From: Adiantum capillus-veneris
Taxonomy: Eukaryota; Streptophyta; Polypodiopsida; Polypodiales; Pteridaceae
Assembly: GCA_014529385.2 (NCBI GenBank)
Contig: CM043966.1
Span: 142,154,211-142,218,210, forward strand
Direction: 5' to 3'
DNA: 64,000 nt
Positions 34,535-47,055 of this stretch are shown here, in pieces. A model generated the notes under the pieces. The model was not told the DNA's origin. It saw only the letters and a program-made list of their open reading frames with translations, and did no database searches. Both the position numbers and the translations under genes were made by a program. Position 1 is the first letter of the stretch, and each line of letters begins with the position of its first letter.

Positions 34535-37500
34535 CTAGTTTTTCTCCTCAAGAGGAGGACCACAAACTTTTTCCTCTAAGCACTCATAGAAGACAAAGAA
34601 ATCACCCTCTAGCATTAGACAGTGATGGATCTCCTTTGTGCAAGCAAGCCCCAAGCCACCACACCCAGCAAAAATGTCCATAACATGGTCGTCCTCATAT
34701 GTGAATGTTTCTAGCAACCAACTGTGTCAAACATAATAATCAAAATTTAACGTCAAGAGCTAGCATCTAACTACCAAGATGAGTGTGCTGATCCACAAAG
34801 GTTCATGGCTAGAAAGTTACCTGTAAAAAGTCTCAGTACGCTCCGCTTCCCCTCAAATCAAATCTCCAGCTATCCTTGTATAATTATTAGATGAACGAGG
34901 TGGAGACTCTATGAGGTAGCTTCTTGAGGCCGAAAAGCACTCAAGAGAAACATCCTCCCCAGCCTTTCTATCATAATGAGGTGTAATGCTTTGAGAATCC
35001 TTACGATAAAACAAACCAAGAGTGAGATCCATTACCTATGTAAGGAGAAAATAACTCACTTAAAAAGAAGAGCTCTAAATTTCATGCACAAGCTTCACAT
35101 AAAGAAGACAATTTCCATGACACCACTTGCCAAGGCAGTGGAAAAGTGGTTCCACTCAGGAACAACCTTTACATTACCTACGCACTCAAGTTAAAATGAA
35201 AAATTACATCATAACATATATGCATTGTATAACAAAAAAGAAGCCATAAAAAAGCTCACTTATAGTGCTATTGTGAATACCATCAACTAGCATGGACGTA
35301 GGGAAGTATGCAAAGATCAACCTTGCCACATATTGGGAGATTTCCCCCTTTAATGAATAGTCACGCCCATCATAGATTGGTGTTTTCTTAAACCACATTT
35401 CAATACTAACACAAACCAAAGGATCATGGTAAGTTAAATTATGGTAAGTTAAGTTTTTAGAGAAATATGTAAGTCTGTTTTTAGAGAAATATGTAAGTCT
35501 TACCTATGCCATGCTAGGTCATCAATTGCTTCCACATCCAACAACAAAGCATCCACACAAGTAATAAACTCCTCTCCTAAACATGAGAATGAAATTTTCA
35601 ATTTCTTAGAATCTCAAAGAATGCTTAGAAAACCGTAGGAGTGTTAACGGTTAATGCATGCAATAATTAGAGTAATAAAAAGCAAATAAACAAGCAAAGA
35701 ACGTCTACCTGTGGTGCGTTTTGATGGCATCCTCTCATGTAGTGAACGACTCATAATAGTCTCAGAGAAGCAAGACTTTGATGCTAGGGTGGATCCTTTT
35801 GGTGGAAGAGAAATTGGAAAGCTCTCCTCCTCACCACCATCAGAATCTTCAGGCACACATTGGGAGGGTATTTCTATACTTTTTTTACATTTTCTTCCAC
35901 GCGAAGATAGCTTGGTGGATGGCTCAATGTGTGTAGCTTGGGGTGGGATTACACCGTCATTAGAGATGGGACTCTCTTTCAAAAAACCTTTCCATAAAAA
36001 AGTTCACCAAAAAAAGATCAACAAAATTCAATTTTAAACAAATTATATTAGTTTATACAAGAGATTGCGGTTCACTTACGAGCATGAATCTCTTGCTCAC
36101 TCTTTGGGATAACACCTAGGGGATACTCCAACCACCATGGAAAGTGAGAGCACTCCCAAGGTGTAATACCCTTTTCCAAGAGTGTTGATGAGAACATACT
36201 ATTCTCATCCTCTTTATCTAGCCATTCTTGTACATCCTCCGGCATAGACTCTATCATCCTCAGTCACATACAATTCAATAGCCATCTTAATGAAAAGTCA
36301 ATATAAAAAAGAGACAATAAAATACATTGTGAAGAAAAATTAGTATTCAAACAATCCAATACCTGCACAAAAGACATTTGCTTGAATGCATCACTTCGGG
36401 TAAAGAGGCATAATCTGAAGCACTCTTCATGTTTGCCAGAACATGAGTATAAGCCAATGAAACATGTGTCTTCCTAGATGCCTTAAAAAAAACCTCAAAT
36501 GTTTTTGGCAACAAAGGCCCCTCCACCTCAAACTTAGCAATAATAATTACTGCTTCGCCAAACATTCCTTGCCAATAGGTCTCTTGCCTCATGTAGGATC
36601 TAAGTTTCTTATAGTCTGCAAAATGACCTCCCTTGTCCTTAACTTTGGTCAAAATCATCATGTGAAGAATTTCTTTGCGTCTATTGAACAAATTTATAAT
36701 CGTCAATCCAAAAGTTAATGTACTGATTACAGTGCACACTAAAACGACAAATCAAAGTTTAAGATGAACTGAAACAAACCTCTCTATTGTGATCTTTGCG
36801 GCCCACAAGCTGTATAATTTATCCCGAGTGATTCCTACCATTGTTTTGTCATGCCAATCCTTGTAAAATAGCGTAGTGAAAAACTCTTCACCATGTGCAG
36901 GATTTGCAATAGAAAGGTACTTATATCCGCTATCTCTGATTTTTCTTCTTCCTTCTTTAAAGCTTCATTCATCTTCTTTTTGAAATCCTCCCCAAGAAGA
37001 CTTAAAGTTCTAAGCCTTCTCTTCTCATCAGCCAAAAAGGATTCCCATCTCCCCTTCATAGCAACACAATTATTTAACAATGTTTCTATGAGCCATTAGT
37101 AGCACAATGCAAACAAATCCATGACTACATAGGCTTCCCACACGGGAACCAAAACTCCATCCATAACTTGCCACCTCTACAAGGCTTCCCACGTGGGAAT
37201 TTAGGGCATATACAAACCGTAACCCAATCCATTACTTGACACCTTTGAATAGACTTCCCACATACAAATTTAAGGCATATTTGAATGTAATTGTTATATT
37301 TATTATCCCAAACAAATTGAGCATGACATACCTTCCAAACAAGTTGAGCAACCAAAATGCACGACGTTGAGTACCATGGCACAATCCCTTGGTTATGTCT
37401 ATCCTTCAATTTAAGCTCAACCTCCATCCAAGATTTTTTCTCAGGAGTTAGATATTCCATTATGCTCGATTTGTTAGCAATACCAAACTTCTGAAACATA

Positions 37501-37742
37501 AATACTTCATGTGCCAAGTTGGTTGGAGCTGTAGCCCGCGAGATTCTAGAAGCATTTAAATGTTGACGGGTAAGAAAATGAAAAAACATATTACAACCAG
37601 AGAATTGAACAACAATTAACCAACTAATCCTTACTTGTTTATTGTATCATGACTCAAAATCAACTCTGCTTCCTTCTTTTTATCTATCTCAGTAAATTCA
37701 CAACGAACTTGCACATAATATTTTTCATCCTCAAAGTGCTCT
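34535..37742 (-). pseudogene. Multi-exon gene remnant with a C-terminal methyltransferase-like motif
   Basis: On the minus strand a series of open segments is bounded by good GT-AG sites: 37742-37636 (EDEKYYVQVRCEF), 37545-37332 (MEYLTPEKKSWMEVELKL), 37085-36780, 36680-36363 (RSYMRQETYWQGMFGEAV), 36258-36080 (PWECSHFPWWLEYPLGV), 35987-35709, 35576-35504, 35405-35281, one from 35184, and the last exon 34731-34535. The last exon reads DDHVMDIFAGCGGLGLACT followed by MLEGDFFVFYECLEE, resembling the D-x-F-A-G-x-G and acidic-loop motifs at the C-terminus of beta-class N6/N4 DNA methyltransferases. The catalytic D/S-P-P-Y motif was not found. Exon 37085-36780 changes frame in an A run before YKYLSIANPAHGEEFF, so this copy is probably broken. 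Any further 5' exons are separated by the gypsy LTR starting at 37825. Function is inferred from one motif only. Confidence 0.45.
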
Positions 37743-37824
37743 ATAAAAGAAACATCATCCAAATTGATTTTTCAAGTGCAACAATGTATATCTAAACTCA
37801 AACACAATAAGAAAAGAAGCACTT

Positions 37825-38307
37825 TGTAGACGGTTGGAAAGTCACTATGTGGGAACGTCTTCTTAGAAGATGGGTAGCGAACTACTTAGTAATTACTATG
37901 GTAATTACTACAGTAAACCCAAAGTGTATAAATAGGTCCCATTACATTGTAATCGGGTTGGCAATTGTTATCACTTGGGTTAGAGCTTTGGCTATAATTG
38001 TACTTGAGAATCATTGGTAGTATTGTCGACTGTACTTTCTCTCTGTAATCATATTCGTTGTAATCTTGATATGTAATTCCAATCATGGCATACATTTAAG
38101 TTATACTTACTTCTTGTCCAGTCTTCTGAATCTGAATCTGACTCTGAACCTTGCTTCCAGTATATAAGTCTGATTCTTATTTCAGTATCCACATTTTAGT
38201 CTGGTCTCTGATTCCTGTCCGGTCTGCTGTCTGAAATCTTCCCACACTAGTAGCTGAAATCTTCAAACACTGGAATTAGCTGTCTCAAGAGATCAGCTCC
38301 AATTCCA
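37825..38307 (+). repeat. Gypsy-1 5' LTR
   Basis: It starts TGTAGACGGTTGG. The probable end CCAATTCCA lies three bases before a TGGCG start typical of a primer site. A TATAAATAG box at about 37925 is a plausible promoter. The 3' boundary is inferred. Confidence 0.65.
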
Positions 38308-38310
38308 TTT

Positions 38311-38325
38311 TGGCGATCACGGTGG
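38311..38325 (+). other. Gypsy-1 candidate primer binding site
   Basis: TGGCGATCACGGTGG follows the LTR end closely and begins TGG like any PBS. The matching tRNA was not identified. Confidence 0.4.
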
Positions 38326-38380
38326 CTCGAGCTGAAGCTCGTTGACTGAAAGACTCTTCTCCCAGTTGAAGTTTTCAGCA

Positions 38381-40348
38381 ATGGCACCAAAATCCAATTG
38401 TGGCCGGAAATCTACCATTCGTGTGGACCCCATTCCTGAGGAGTCACGAAGAGAGTCTGACCCAAACCAAGAGAAGATGACTGACATTGAGGCTCAGGAG
38501 GAGCATAGTCAGGCTGATGAGGCGCAGGACTCACATCACTCCAGTCATTCTCAACGCCGACGGGCAGAACGGAAAACATGGAAGGCAAAGAGTTCCAAGA
38601 ATTCTCAGTCTCGCCAAAGAGATGAGGATACCAAGGGCAGTAAGGGAAGTCACCGTACTTCTAGCAGACAAACCAGAGAAGACACTGACACTGAGACATA
38701 GACAAAGATTGATTAGGATGCTGACACTGACAATTGCAAGAAGGCTCCCAAGCGTTATTCTGAAGCCAAGAAGAGAAATGCCAGGATCAGAAGTAATCGA
38801 AATGATTACACAGCTTCCCTGAATATTTCCTTTCCAATATTCAAAGGGGGGGAAAAGGATGATCCAGATGTTCACATACAAGCTTTCGAGCAGTATGCTG
38901 AACTAAAAAACATTGATGAGGATGATTGGGGGGAATATTTTCCACAAACCTTGAAGGAGGCAGCGAGGAAATGGTATTACCATTACCTTGCATGCCAGCT
39001 GAGATCATATAACAAATTGCTTAAGGCCTTCAGGTTGGAATATTCCGACAATAGAGGGGACGAAGATATTCTCTGTGAATTAGATAAGATCAAACAGAGG
39101 ACTTTGTCAGTCCACAGCTATGTGGAAAAGATAAAAGAGCTCACCAGGCAGTTGCAAGAACCGCCGTCTGAGAAGAGATTGAGGGCATGGTTCCTGAATG
39201 GGTTCAGAAGCAAGAAGCTTAGGGAACAAGAAGTACCAGCCCCTACAAAAAAAATCAATGATCTGGTCCAAAGGGCATTAAAGCTGGAACAACAGGCGAA
39301 GAAGGAGAAGAGCCACAAGAAGCGAAGGACCAGTAGCAGTAGCTCTGCTACTGAAACTTTTGATTCCAGTGAAATGTCCAGTAGCTCCGAGAGCAGCTCC
39401 AATGAACGAGCAAAGGAGAAATCAAAGAAGGGACCATGGACCAAGAAAATTGAAGAGATGGCTAGGCAAATTGCAAAAATTAGCCACACAAGACAGCCAG
39501 CCCGAAAGATGGAGACTTGGTGTTCAAGATGCAAATCCAAGGACCATATCTCCACTGAATGTCCACAATGTACCTACTGCAAGGTCTTTGGTCACCTATG
39601 GAATAATTGTGGCATCAGAATTCACCATTTTAAGAAAGGAAAGGATCTATCAGTGGTTGCCTACACTGAACCAGTGAAGGTAGAACCAGTCAAATTAGCT
39701 CAAGAGGAGAGACCAGGTACCAGTGGTATTGGTCAAGGACGTGGTAGATACCAACCAGGAATGGGCAGAGGAAGAGGAAGAGGCAATTTCCAGAACAGGA
39801 GCATGAATTGCTATACTTGTGGGAAGTATGGTCATTTTGCAGCCCAATGTCCAGATGCACGTGTAATGACTACTACTGAGGCTAAGGCACCAGAGCCAGT
39901 CCCAGTCAGGGTGGTTACCAGGAGCAAGGGAGTAGTCATTGAAGAAATCCCAGACATTTCAAAAGTACCAGTCAATCCTAACAGCAGCAAGTGGGCTCAA
40001 CAAAGGGAAGTTTGGAAGGCCAAAGGTAAAGAAAAGGTGGTAGATGAGTGGCAAGAGCAGCGGGAACTAGCAGCTAAAATCACGGAGGATTTAGCTAAAA
40101 AGCTGCCAGAGCAGCCAGAAAGTTCCGAAGCTAGAGTCATTCAAAGGATACCAGCCCAATCGACTGATAAAGATCAGTCAGTACCGGCCATGACAGAGAC
40201 CATGCTAGCTGTGGTACAAGGACTAGCTGATGAAATGGGAGTGGATGGAAAGAGTAGAAGCACTACAAACGAATGGCAGTGTGAAGATACCAGCTCTTCA
40301 AGCTCTGACAATCAGTCTAACCAAGAGAGAGAGAAGAAATTCATGTGA
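38381..40348 (+). pseudogene. Gypsy-1 gag
   Basis: It starts at ATG 38381 (MAPKSNCGRK). One frame continues to 40348 apart from two TAG codons at 38699-38701 and 38714-38716. The retrotransposon capsid core (FPQTLKEAARKWYYHYL, SVHSYVEKIKELTRQL) is followed by a Ser/Lys-rich basic stretch and three CCHC zinc knuckles: CSRCKSKDHISTEC and CTYCKVFGHLWNNC (39521-39610), then CYTCGKYGHFAAQC (39809-39850). Three knuckles is more than most plant gypsy gags have. A frame change in the GA-rich run near 40330 separates it from pol. Confidence 0.88.
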
Positions 40349-43300
40349 AAAGTTGTGATAGAATCCAGAAGCTGACTGTAGAGCTGGAGGATATAAGAAA
40401 GACCTTGCCTGAGGTGGCCAACTTTATCAGCAGATAGCACAGGAAGACTGAGGCAGAGGCCATAACAGTGGATGTGACGGCTGTCTGTGATGATGAAGTT
40501 CCACTTATTCTGGTAGACTACAAGGTCAGGAAGCAGTGGGAACCTCTATCAAGCGTTATCCTGGATGGAGGGGTAGAAGTCAACATAATGGGAGCCCATC
40601 TTCAGCAAAGAATGGGTATCACTAATATGAAACCAACACCATTCAAAGTAAAAATGGTAGATCATAGAGTCGTACATGCGACGGGTATGATTGAAAACAT
40701 GCAGATAAGAGTTGCGAGGGCGAAATTCAAAACCAGTTTCCTAGTCCTAGATGTGCAGGGAGCATATGGAATGCTACTAGGACGCCCATGGTTAAGAACA
40801 ACACATGCTGTTCATGACTATGCAAACCAAACTCTGACCATAGAAGGGGCCAGTGGCAGAATCCAAATCCAAACCAACAATACCGGGAGCTGTAAAAAGG
40901 AACTGAGGCCGAAGGAGTTGTGTCAGAAGTACATAGCCAAGAAAATCGAGCGAATGCTAGCGGCTATGAACGTATTTCCTTTGGCAGAAATCAACTTGAA
41001 TGCAGTCTTGCTGAACAAAGAGCAGGCTGACAAGCAGAAGAGACAATTCCCTGATCAGTTTACCGAAGTCAATGCAGGGGAAAGAACAGTTCAGCTAACT
41101 GGAAGAATGGAGGAATTAGCTGATACTGGCATAGTAGAGGAACTAGTATGTTCTGAAGAATACCAACTGGATCAGAATAATGATTCAAAAATGAATGGAC
41201 CATCCTGGGACTACGCTGAAGAATCGACCAAAAGAAAAGGAGGCGGACCAAACTGGTTGATCCCAGACGATCAGGAAGCAGAAGAGTGGAACCTGGGATC
41301 AGAGGAAAATCCCAGAATGATCAAGGTTAACAAGCACCTCAACCCGGCAATGAAGGAAAAGGCACGAAAAATGTTCCAGAACTATAAAGATGTGTTTGCC
41401 TGGGAACATACAGATTTGAAGGGAGTAGATCCTGAAGTTTGTCATCAGCACCGAATACCACTGAAACCGGATGCTAGGCCAGTAAGATTACAAAGATATC
41501 GGATGAACCCCTGCTATGCAAAGAAGGTCAAGGAGGAGATTGATAATATTCTCAAGCCTGGGTTCATTACAGAAGTGGCAAGCAATGATTGGTTATTTCC
41601 CATAGTTGTCGTTCCCAAAAAAGAATGGGAAATTGAGAGTTTGTGTCAACTATATGAAACTAAATGCCCAAACTATTAAGGATCCATTTCCCTTACCTTT
41701 TACTGATATGTTTCTTGATGAGATCGCAGGATATGAGATGTATAGCTTCATGGATGGTTATAGCGGCTATAACTAGTTACAGATCGCTCTTGAAGATAGT
41801 GCTAAGACCACTTTCATCACTGAGTGGGGAGCTTTCATGTATCTGGTGATGCCTTTTGGCCTGTGCAATGCACCAGATACTTTTCAGTGGTGTATAATGG
41901 AGATGTTTAATGAATTTCTTCATCGGTTCCTTGCCATTTTTATGGATGACTTCACTGTCTATTCAGATGAGGAACAACACCTTTTATTCCTAGAGATGGT
42001 TTTTAAACGTCAGGAGAAGAGGATTTGTTTGAATCCATTCAAATCTGTTTTTCTATTATGGAAGGGACATCTACTGGGACATGTGGTTTCCCGCAATGGA
42101 ATAGAGATGGCCAATGACAAAATACAGTGTGTTCAGCAAGATAAAGCACCCAGAACTGCTTCAGAGTTGAGTTCTTTCTTGGGTTATGTGAATTTCTATA
42201 GAAGATTTGTACACAAGTTTGCTTCTCAAGCAATACCACTCTATGAGATTACCAAGAAGACCAGTAAGTTCAACTGGACTGCTGAGTGTGAGGAGAGTTT
42301 CCAGAATTTGAAAAAAGCCATTACCAGTAAACCAGTCCTTAGGCAGCCAAATTGGGATATTATTTTCCATGTACATGTAGATGCTTTAGGATTGGCAATG
42401 GGGGCAATATTAGCTTAGCCAGATGGAAGAACAGACTATCCAATTTATTTTGCAATTCGTAGATTCAGTCAGGCTGAACAAGGATATATGACTACTGAAT
42501 AAGGCTATACGACTACTGAATAAGGCTATACGACTACTGAGAGAGAAGCCCTCGGAATGGTTTTTAGCGCCACGAAGTTCAGGCATTACCTGTTGGGAAA
42601 GTTATTTCATTTTTATGTAGACCATCAAGCTCTTCTGTTTCTGACTAAAAAAGTCATTATTCAAGGCAGGCTGATAAGATGGATGATGTTCCTTATGGAA
42701 TTTGAATTCAAAATTTTCCATAAACCGGGCAGAAACCATTGTGGAGCTGATTTTCTTTCAAGAAGTACGAAAGGATATTCAGAATCACCCTTGAGAGATG
42801 AGCCAGTGGATGCTGATTTATTTCAGTTAGAGGCAGAAGAATCAGTGGATCCTGAATGGTATGATATTTATCAATTCCTTTCCCAAGGTGCCTTTCCAGA
42901 GGATTGGAAGCAGAATCAGGACAAAGCTCTGATCATAAAAAGCTTGAAATTTACCATCATAGGAGGATTACTTGATCGACTGGGTGTAGATGGTGTACTT
43001 CGACGATGTGTTCCTATGGAAGGAAGAATGCAAATAATTTCAGAAGCGCATAATGGTGAGTCTGGTGGACACTTTTCCAACAAAGTAACCTACAAGAAGA
43101 TTCTGCAAGCTGGTCTGTGGTGGCAAACATTGATTGCTGATGTCAGAAGTTTTTGTAAAACTTGTGACATATGACAAAGAATGGGTCGACCAACAGCAGC
43201 TGCAGATATGACTCCCTTGATGCCAATACAACCACTGGGAGTATTCATGAAATGGGGACTGGATTTTATGGGACCTTTTAAGAAGGTGACTCCCAGGAAG

Positions 43301-43926
43301 AACAAGTACATAGTAATGGCTACTTGTTATGTTACCAAGTGGGTTGAAGCTAAGGCTCTTCCTGACAACACAGCCAAGTCAACTGCTGCAAGGTTTCTAT
43401 TTGAGAATATTGTCTGCCGATATGGATGTCCAATAGAGATTGTGACCGATCAAGGAACACATTTTATCAATGACACTATGGAAATCCTATTGGATGTGCT
43501 TTCAGTCAAGCATCGGAAATCTACTCCTTACTATCCCAGATGCAATGGACAGGCTGAAAGTAGCAATAAGACAATAAAGACTATTCTCACTAAGGTGGTG
43601 CAAAAGAAACCAGACCAGTGGGATTTGAAACTTCAGACTGCTCTATGGGCTTATAGGACAACTTATAAGGTTACTACTGGAATGACACCATTCAGAATGG
43701 TGTATGGTACTGAAGCTGTGGTTCCTATGGAGTTTGTAATCCCCAGTCTGAGAATGACTGTGAAGTATGGATTAGACTTCAACCATAATCTTAAGAAGAG
43801 GTTGGATGAACTGATGCAATTAGATGAACTCAGGCAAAGGGCTATATTGGAACAAGAAATTGTTCAACAAGGAAGCACTGGCATGATCGCCGAATTAAAG
43901 TTCAAGAATTCCAGAAAGGAGACTTA
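40349..43926 (+). pseudogene. Gypsy-1 pol (protease, RT, RNase H, integrase)
   Basis: The protease has DGG rather than DSG (ILDGGVEVNIMG, 40564), common in plant gypsy elements. RT starts near 41330 (RIPLKPDARPVRLQRYRM). An extra A in the run at about 41617-41623 shifts the frame. TAG at 41774-41776 follows GYN. The catalytic box is FMDD (41939-41950). RNase H (HVHVDALGLAMGAILA) ends in TAG at 42416 and contains three tandem copies of a 21-bp unit with TAA codons at 42482-42541. The integrase zinc-binding region (GGHFSNKVTYKKIL, CKTCDI) meets TGA at 43172-43174. The core D,D,E is visible in GLDFMGPF, VTDQGTHF and GQAESSNK. A final frame change lies near 43880. Confidence 0.9.
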
Positions 43927-45150
43927 GTGCTTCTATATCAGTCTAGAGTGGGTCCAAAGAAGCCAAACTTGAAGATTGCCTGGGCAGGACCTTTTGAGGT
44001 GGATTGGGTCTTCTCCAATGGCACAGTCAGAGTGAAAGATTTATCTGGACTAATGTTGCTAGGAGTATATAATGGAGCAAAGATCAAGCTTTATTATTCA
44101 GAGACCAGAGAAACTGAGCCAGAAAAAGGTACTAAGGAATTGGAGGTTGCTGATCAAGAGATACCGGAATCAGACATTTTTGGACTTTTTCATGTGCAAC
44201 CAGTTCCATCTTCAGAACCAGTACCAGAAGGACCAGATCAGGCTGACCTTAGAATCAGTACCAGTATGGTCAAGCCAGACTGGAAATCAGTCCAGTACCA
44301 GTATGGATACACTTTCCAATTTTTAAGCACCCAACGGTCAAATGGCACGCCAGTGCTAATCATTTCAAAGATGGGTCGCAGTCTTGTCCAATGCATGTCT
44401 GCCACGACAACAACGACGCACAAAAGTCTAGGAGCGGCGAGTGGTGGAGCTTTTATGGCACGAATGCGTATAACAGTCAGGAGAGTTAACATTTTTCCTC
44501 ATAAATCCCCTGCGCGACACTTCCCTCCTGTTAACCATTCGCCATCGCGAAGCTCCGAGGTTTCTTTGCTGCAGCCGCAAACTTCGACCTCTGACGAGAC
44601 AGTTGACTGTCAGATAGTCTTGCCAGCGACACCAAGAAACGACTTTGCCACAACAAGTAAGTCATCTTCTCCTTCGCCTGTTTCATCGTCATCGACCTCA
44701 CAGTGTATGGGTAGAAAGAAACGCTCAGAGAATATGCAGGAGTCTCTTGAGGAAACCCAGGCCATAGTTCTTGAGGCAAAGGCAAGCCTTCCTGTTATCC
44801 CATACAGTAAAATTCAACGTTATGTATTTATTGATCAAGCAATGACTCTGCTATAACTCTGGGATCTTCGAGTTGTGTTGCAAGCTAGAAGGATTGCTTT
44901 TGATGCAGATATCATCAAGAAAGTTCTTGATTCCTTTGATGCTGAAAATGGCAGTGCCATGGTAAATAGTAGGAAGGTGTCAGCGACACCAGAAGCCATA
45001 GCATTTGCATTCCGGATGGTGAACGAGCCCAAACCTTCTGTGACAAATGCACAACAAATAAGTATCACTCTGAAGGAAGATAAAACGGCTAGACGGAAGC
45101 GCAAGGCAAGTGCTCAAGGAGTTCCAGTAGTAGTGAGAGCGGATTTTTTG
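43927..45150 (+). pseudogene. Gypsy-1 integrase tail and start of the post-integrase ORF
   Basis: The frame opens with the integrase C-terminal region (AWAGPFEVDWVFSNGTVRVKD). It then continues into Pro/Ser-rich, Glu/Pro-rich low-complexity sequence and a basic segment (GRKKRSENMQESLEETQ). A TAA at 44854-44856 interrupts it; the same frame resumes with VLQARRIAFDADIIKKVLDSF and reads to about 45150, where unrelated sequence is inserted. The post-integrase part is not recognised as a known domain. Confidence 0.6.
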
Positions 45151-47055
45151 AGATGGGGCTCCAACTCAAGGCTCCCACCAGACAACCACTCCGTGAGACC
45201 CTACACACGCATATTTCTTAGGGGCACCACCCTCTTTTATGGACAAAGAAGGAAACCAAAACAAACCATATACAACACACACACACACACACACACACAC
45301 ACCCACACACACTCACACCTTCCTTATGTGCTTCAACACAAAATGCCCTTCAACCATTCAACACACACTCCTTAAGCAATCCCTTTGAACACTGCACAAA
45401 CTCACATGCAAAGATTGACCTTCACCATATTAGTGCTCATATACTTCTAAGAAAAGCAAGCACAAAACCTCAAAACTCAAAACACCATAATGCACAAATA
45501 CTTGACAACTCCTTTCCTTTCCCAAAAGAAGAGACTACTTACACACATAAGGCGGCATGCATAGAGAGCTCTTCTCCATCTATGCAGCCCCAAGACTTAC
45601 TTACACACAACATAAGGAGAGAAGCCAAGAAAATAGACACCATGGTGCACAAAAACTTTCTCAACAAACAAGCAACCCAATGAGCACAAAATATGAGAAG
45701 CTGCCAAGATATGCTTACCAATTTTACATGCGTTTAGAGCAAAAGTGTGACGACGACACCCCAATTGCAACAATTTGTTGATCAAACCATGAGATATATC
45801 ATTGAACTTGATATCCTTGCTCTCATATAGAATCTACAATCCTTATTTAGGGGTGAGTATGGTAAGAGAAATGTTTGCAAGAGAATGGTAGCAATAGCAT
45901 ATTGATGCTCTCTCTATGGTGCCGCTTATGATAGCGAGCTTAGGAAATGGATAGGGAGACAAGAGGAGAGAGAGATTAGGGCTTCCCTAACCTTTGAGGA
46001 GCTTATTTACAGCAATGGAGTAGGTTTGTGTATTTTTGTGCTTGCCAAAGGGCCTTTTTATAGTTGTACAAGACCTTGGGTTAGGTAAAACTTGACTAGG
46101 GTAGGTAATTAACCATAGTTAGGTTCCCTTTTGACCATTCCTTCAATTATGCAAATAAGGGACTTATTTTTTCATTAAAAATAGCCTTTTAAGTCGTGGA
46201 GGCTCCATAAGGGTTGATAATGTATGTGGGCCCCACCATGATGTCCCTCCAGTGGCTCCTGCAGAGTGTCCCCATCCTGCTTGTTGTGTCACTGAAAGCA
46301 TCTTGAGCCGGCCCCTCCACATGCAAGTGGTTTTCAACTCCCCATTGGTATTTTAGAATGTTGAAGAAGTCAAGAAAACTTTTCACCTTTGTGGTTTACC
46401 TGATTGTAACTTTGACCTGCAGTAACAGTGTCCGCAGCACCTTGTTTTCACCATAACTTTCAGCCTGTAACTCAGAATTGGGTGCTGTAAAAGGCAAAGT
46501 TGACCTTCTCAAAGTGTTTAAGATGATTTTGGAGTGTTCCTCAAGTATACCCACGAGCTAAGGTGTTCAAGATGCATCCAAAAAGCCTTTTGAACCAAGT
46601 CTCCTTGTAGGGGGCCCTTTAGCATGCATCCAAGGTGTAGCATGCTTTTTTCAAAAGAGAATCCACCTTAAACAAATGAGGTAGGCTCCAATAAAGTTTG
46701 ATTTATTGGGGATATACATTATATTTAAGATTTGTTGACCAACACAAGTAAATGATCCAAGAGTTGGGTCACATAGTGGTGGGGAAGGGAAGGCCTACAA
46801 GGTTAACCCTACCCTTGAGAGAAGATGGGTAAGATAAGTGCCCATAAATTATTAAAAAACTAGGAGAGTAGAATTAAGTTTACTATTTACATTTAGCATG
46901 AAGAGAGAAATATGATGTAAATGCATAAAGATCTAAGAAGGGTAAGGTGTTTGTATGGAAAAAGGCTATTACGGAAAGAGAGAATGAACACTAGGTTAAA
47001 ACTTTGATAAAAAATGTATACATTTGAGTAGAAATGTAGTGCAAATGCAAGGTTA
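45151..47055. other. Insertion of unrelated sequence inside Gypsy-1
   Basis: The gypsy frame stops near 45150 and resumes near 47060 (YRFVAEVISLKNN). Between them is non-coding DNA with a CA microsatellite (about 45276-45302), repeated ACACA-rich phrases and a GAGAGAGATTAGGG segment. The boundaries and any target duplication could not be fixed; it may be a non-autonomous element or a rearranged filler. Confidence 0.5.

Noticed and set aside
38342-38380. Upstream start of Gypsy-1 gag
   Set aside because: The open frame extends upstream, but the ATG at 38381 (MAPKSN) suits the gag start better and the extra residues look like leader sequence.
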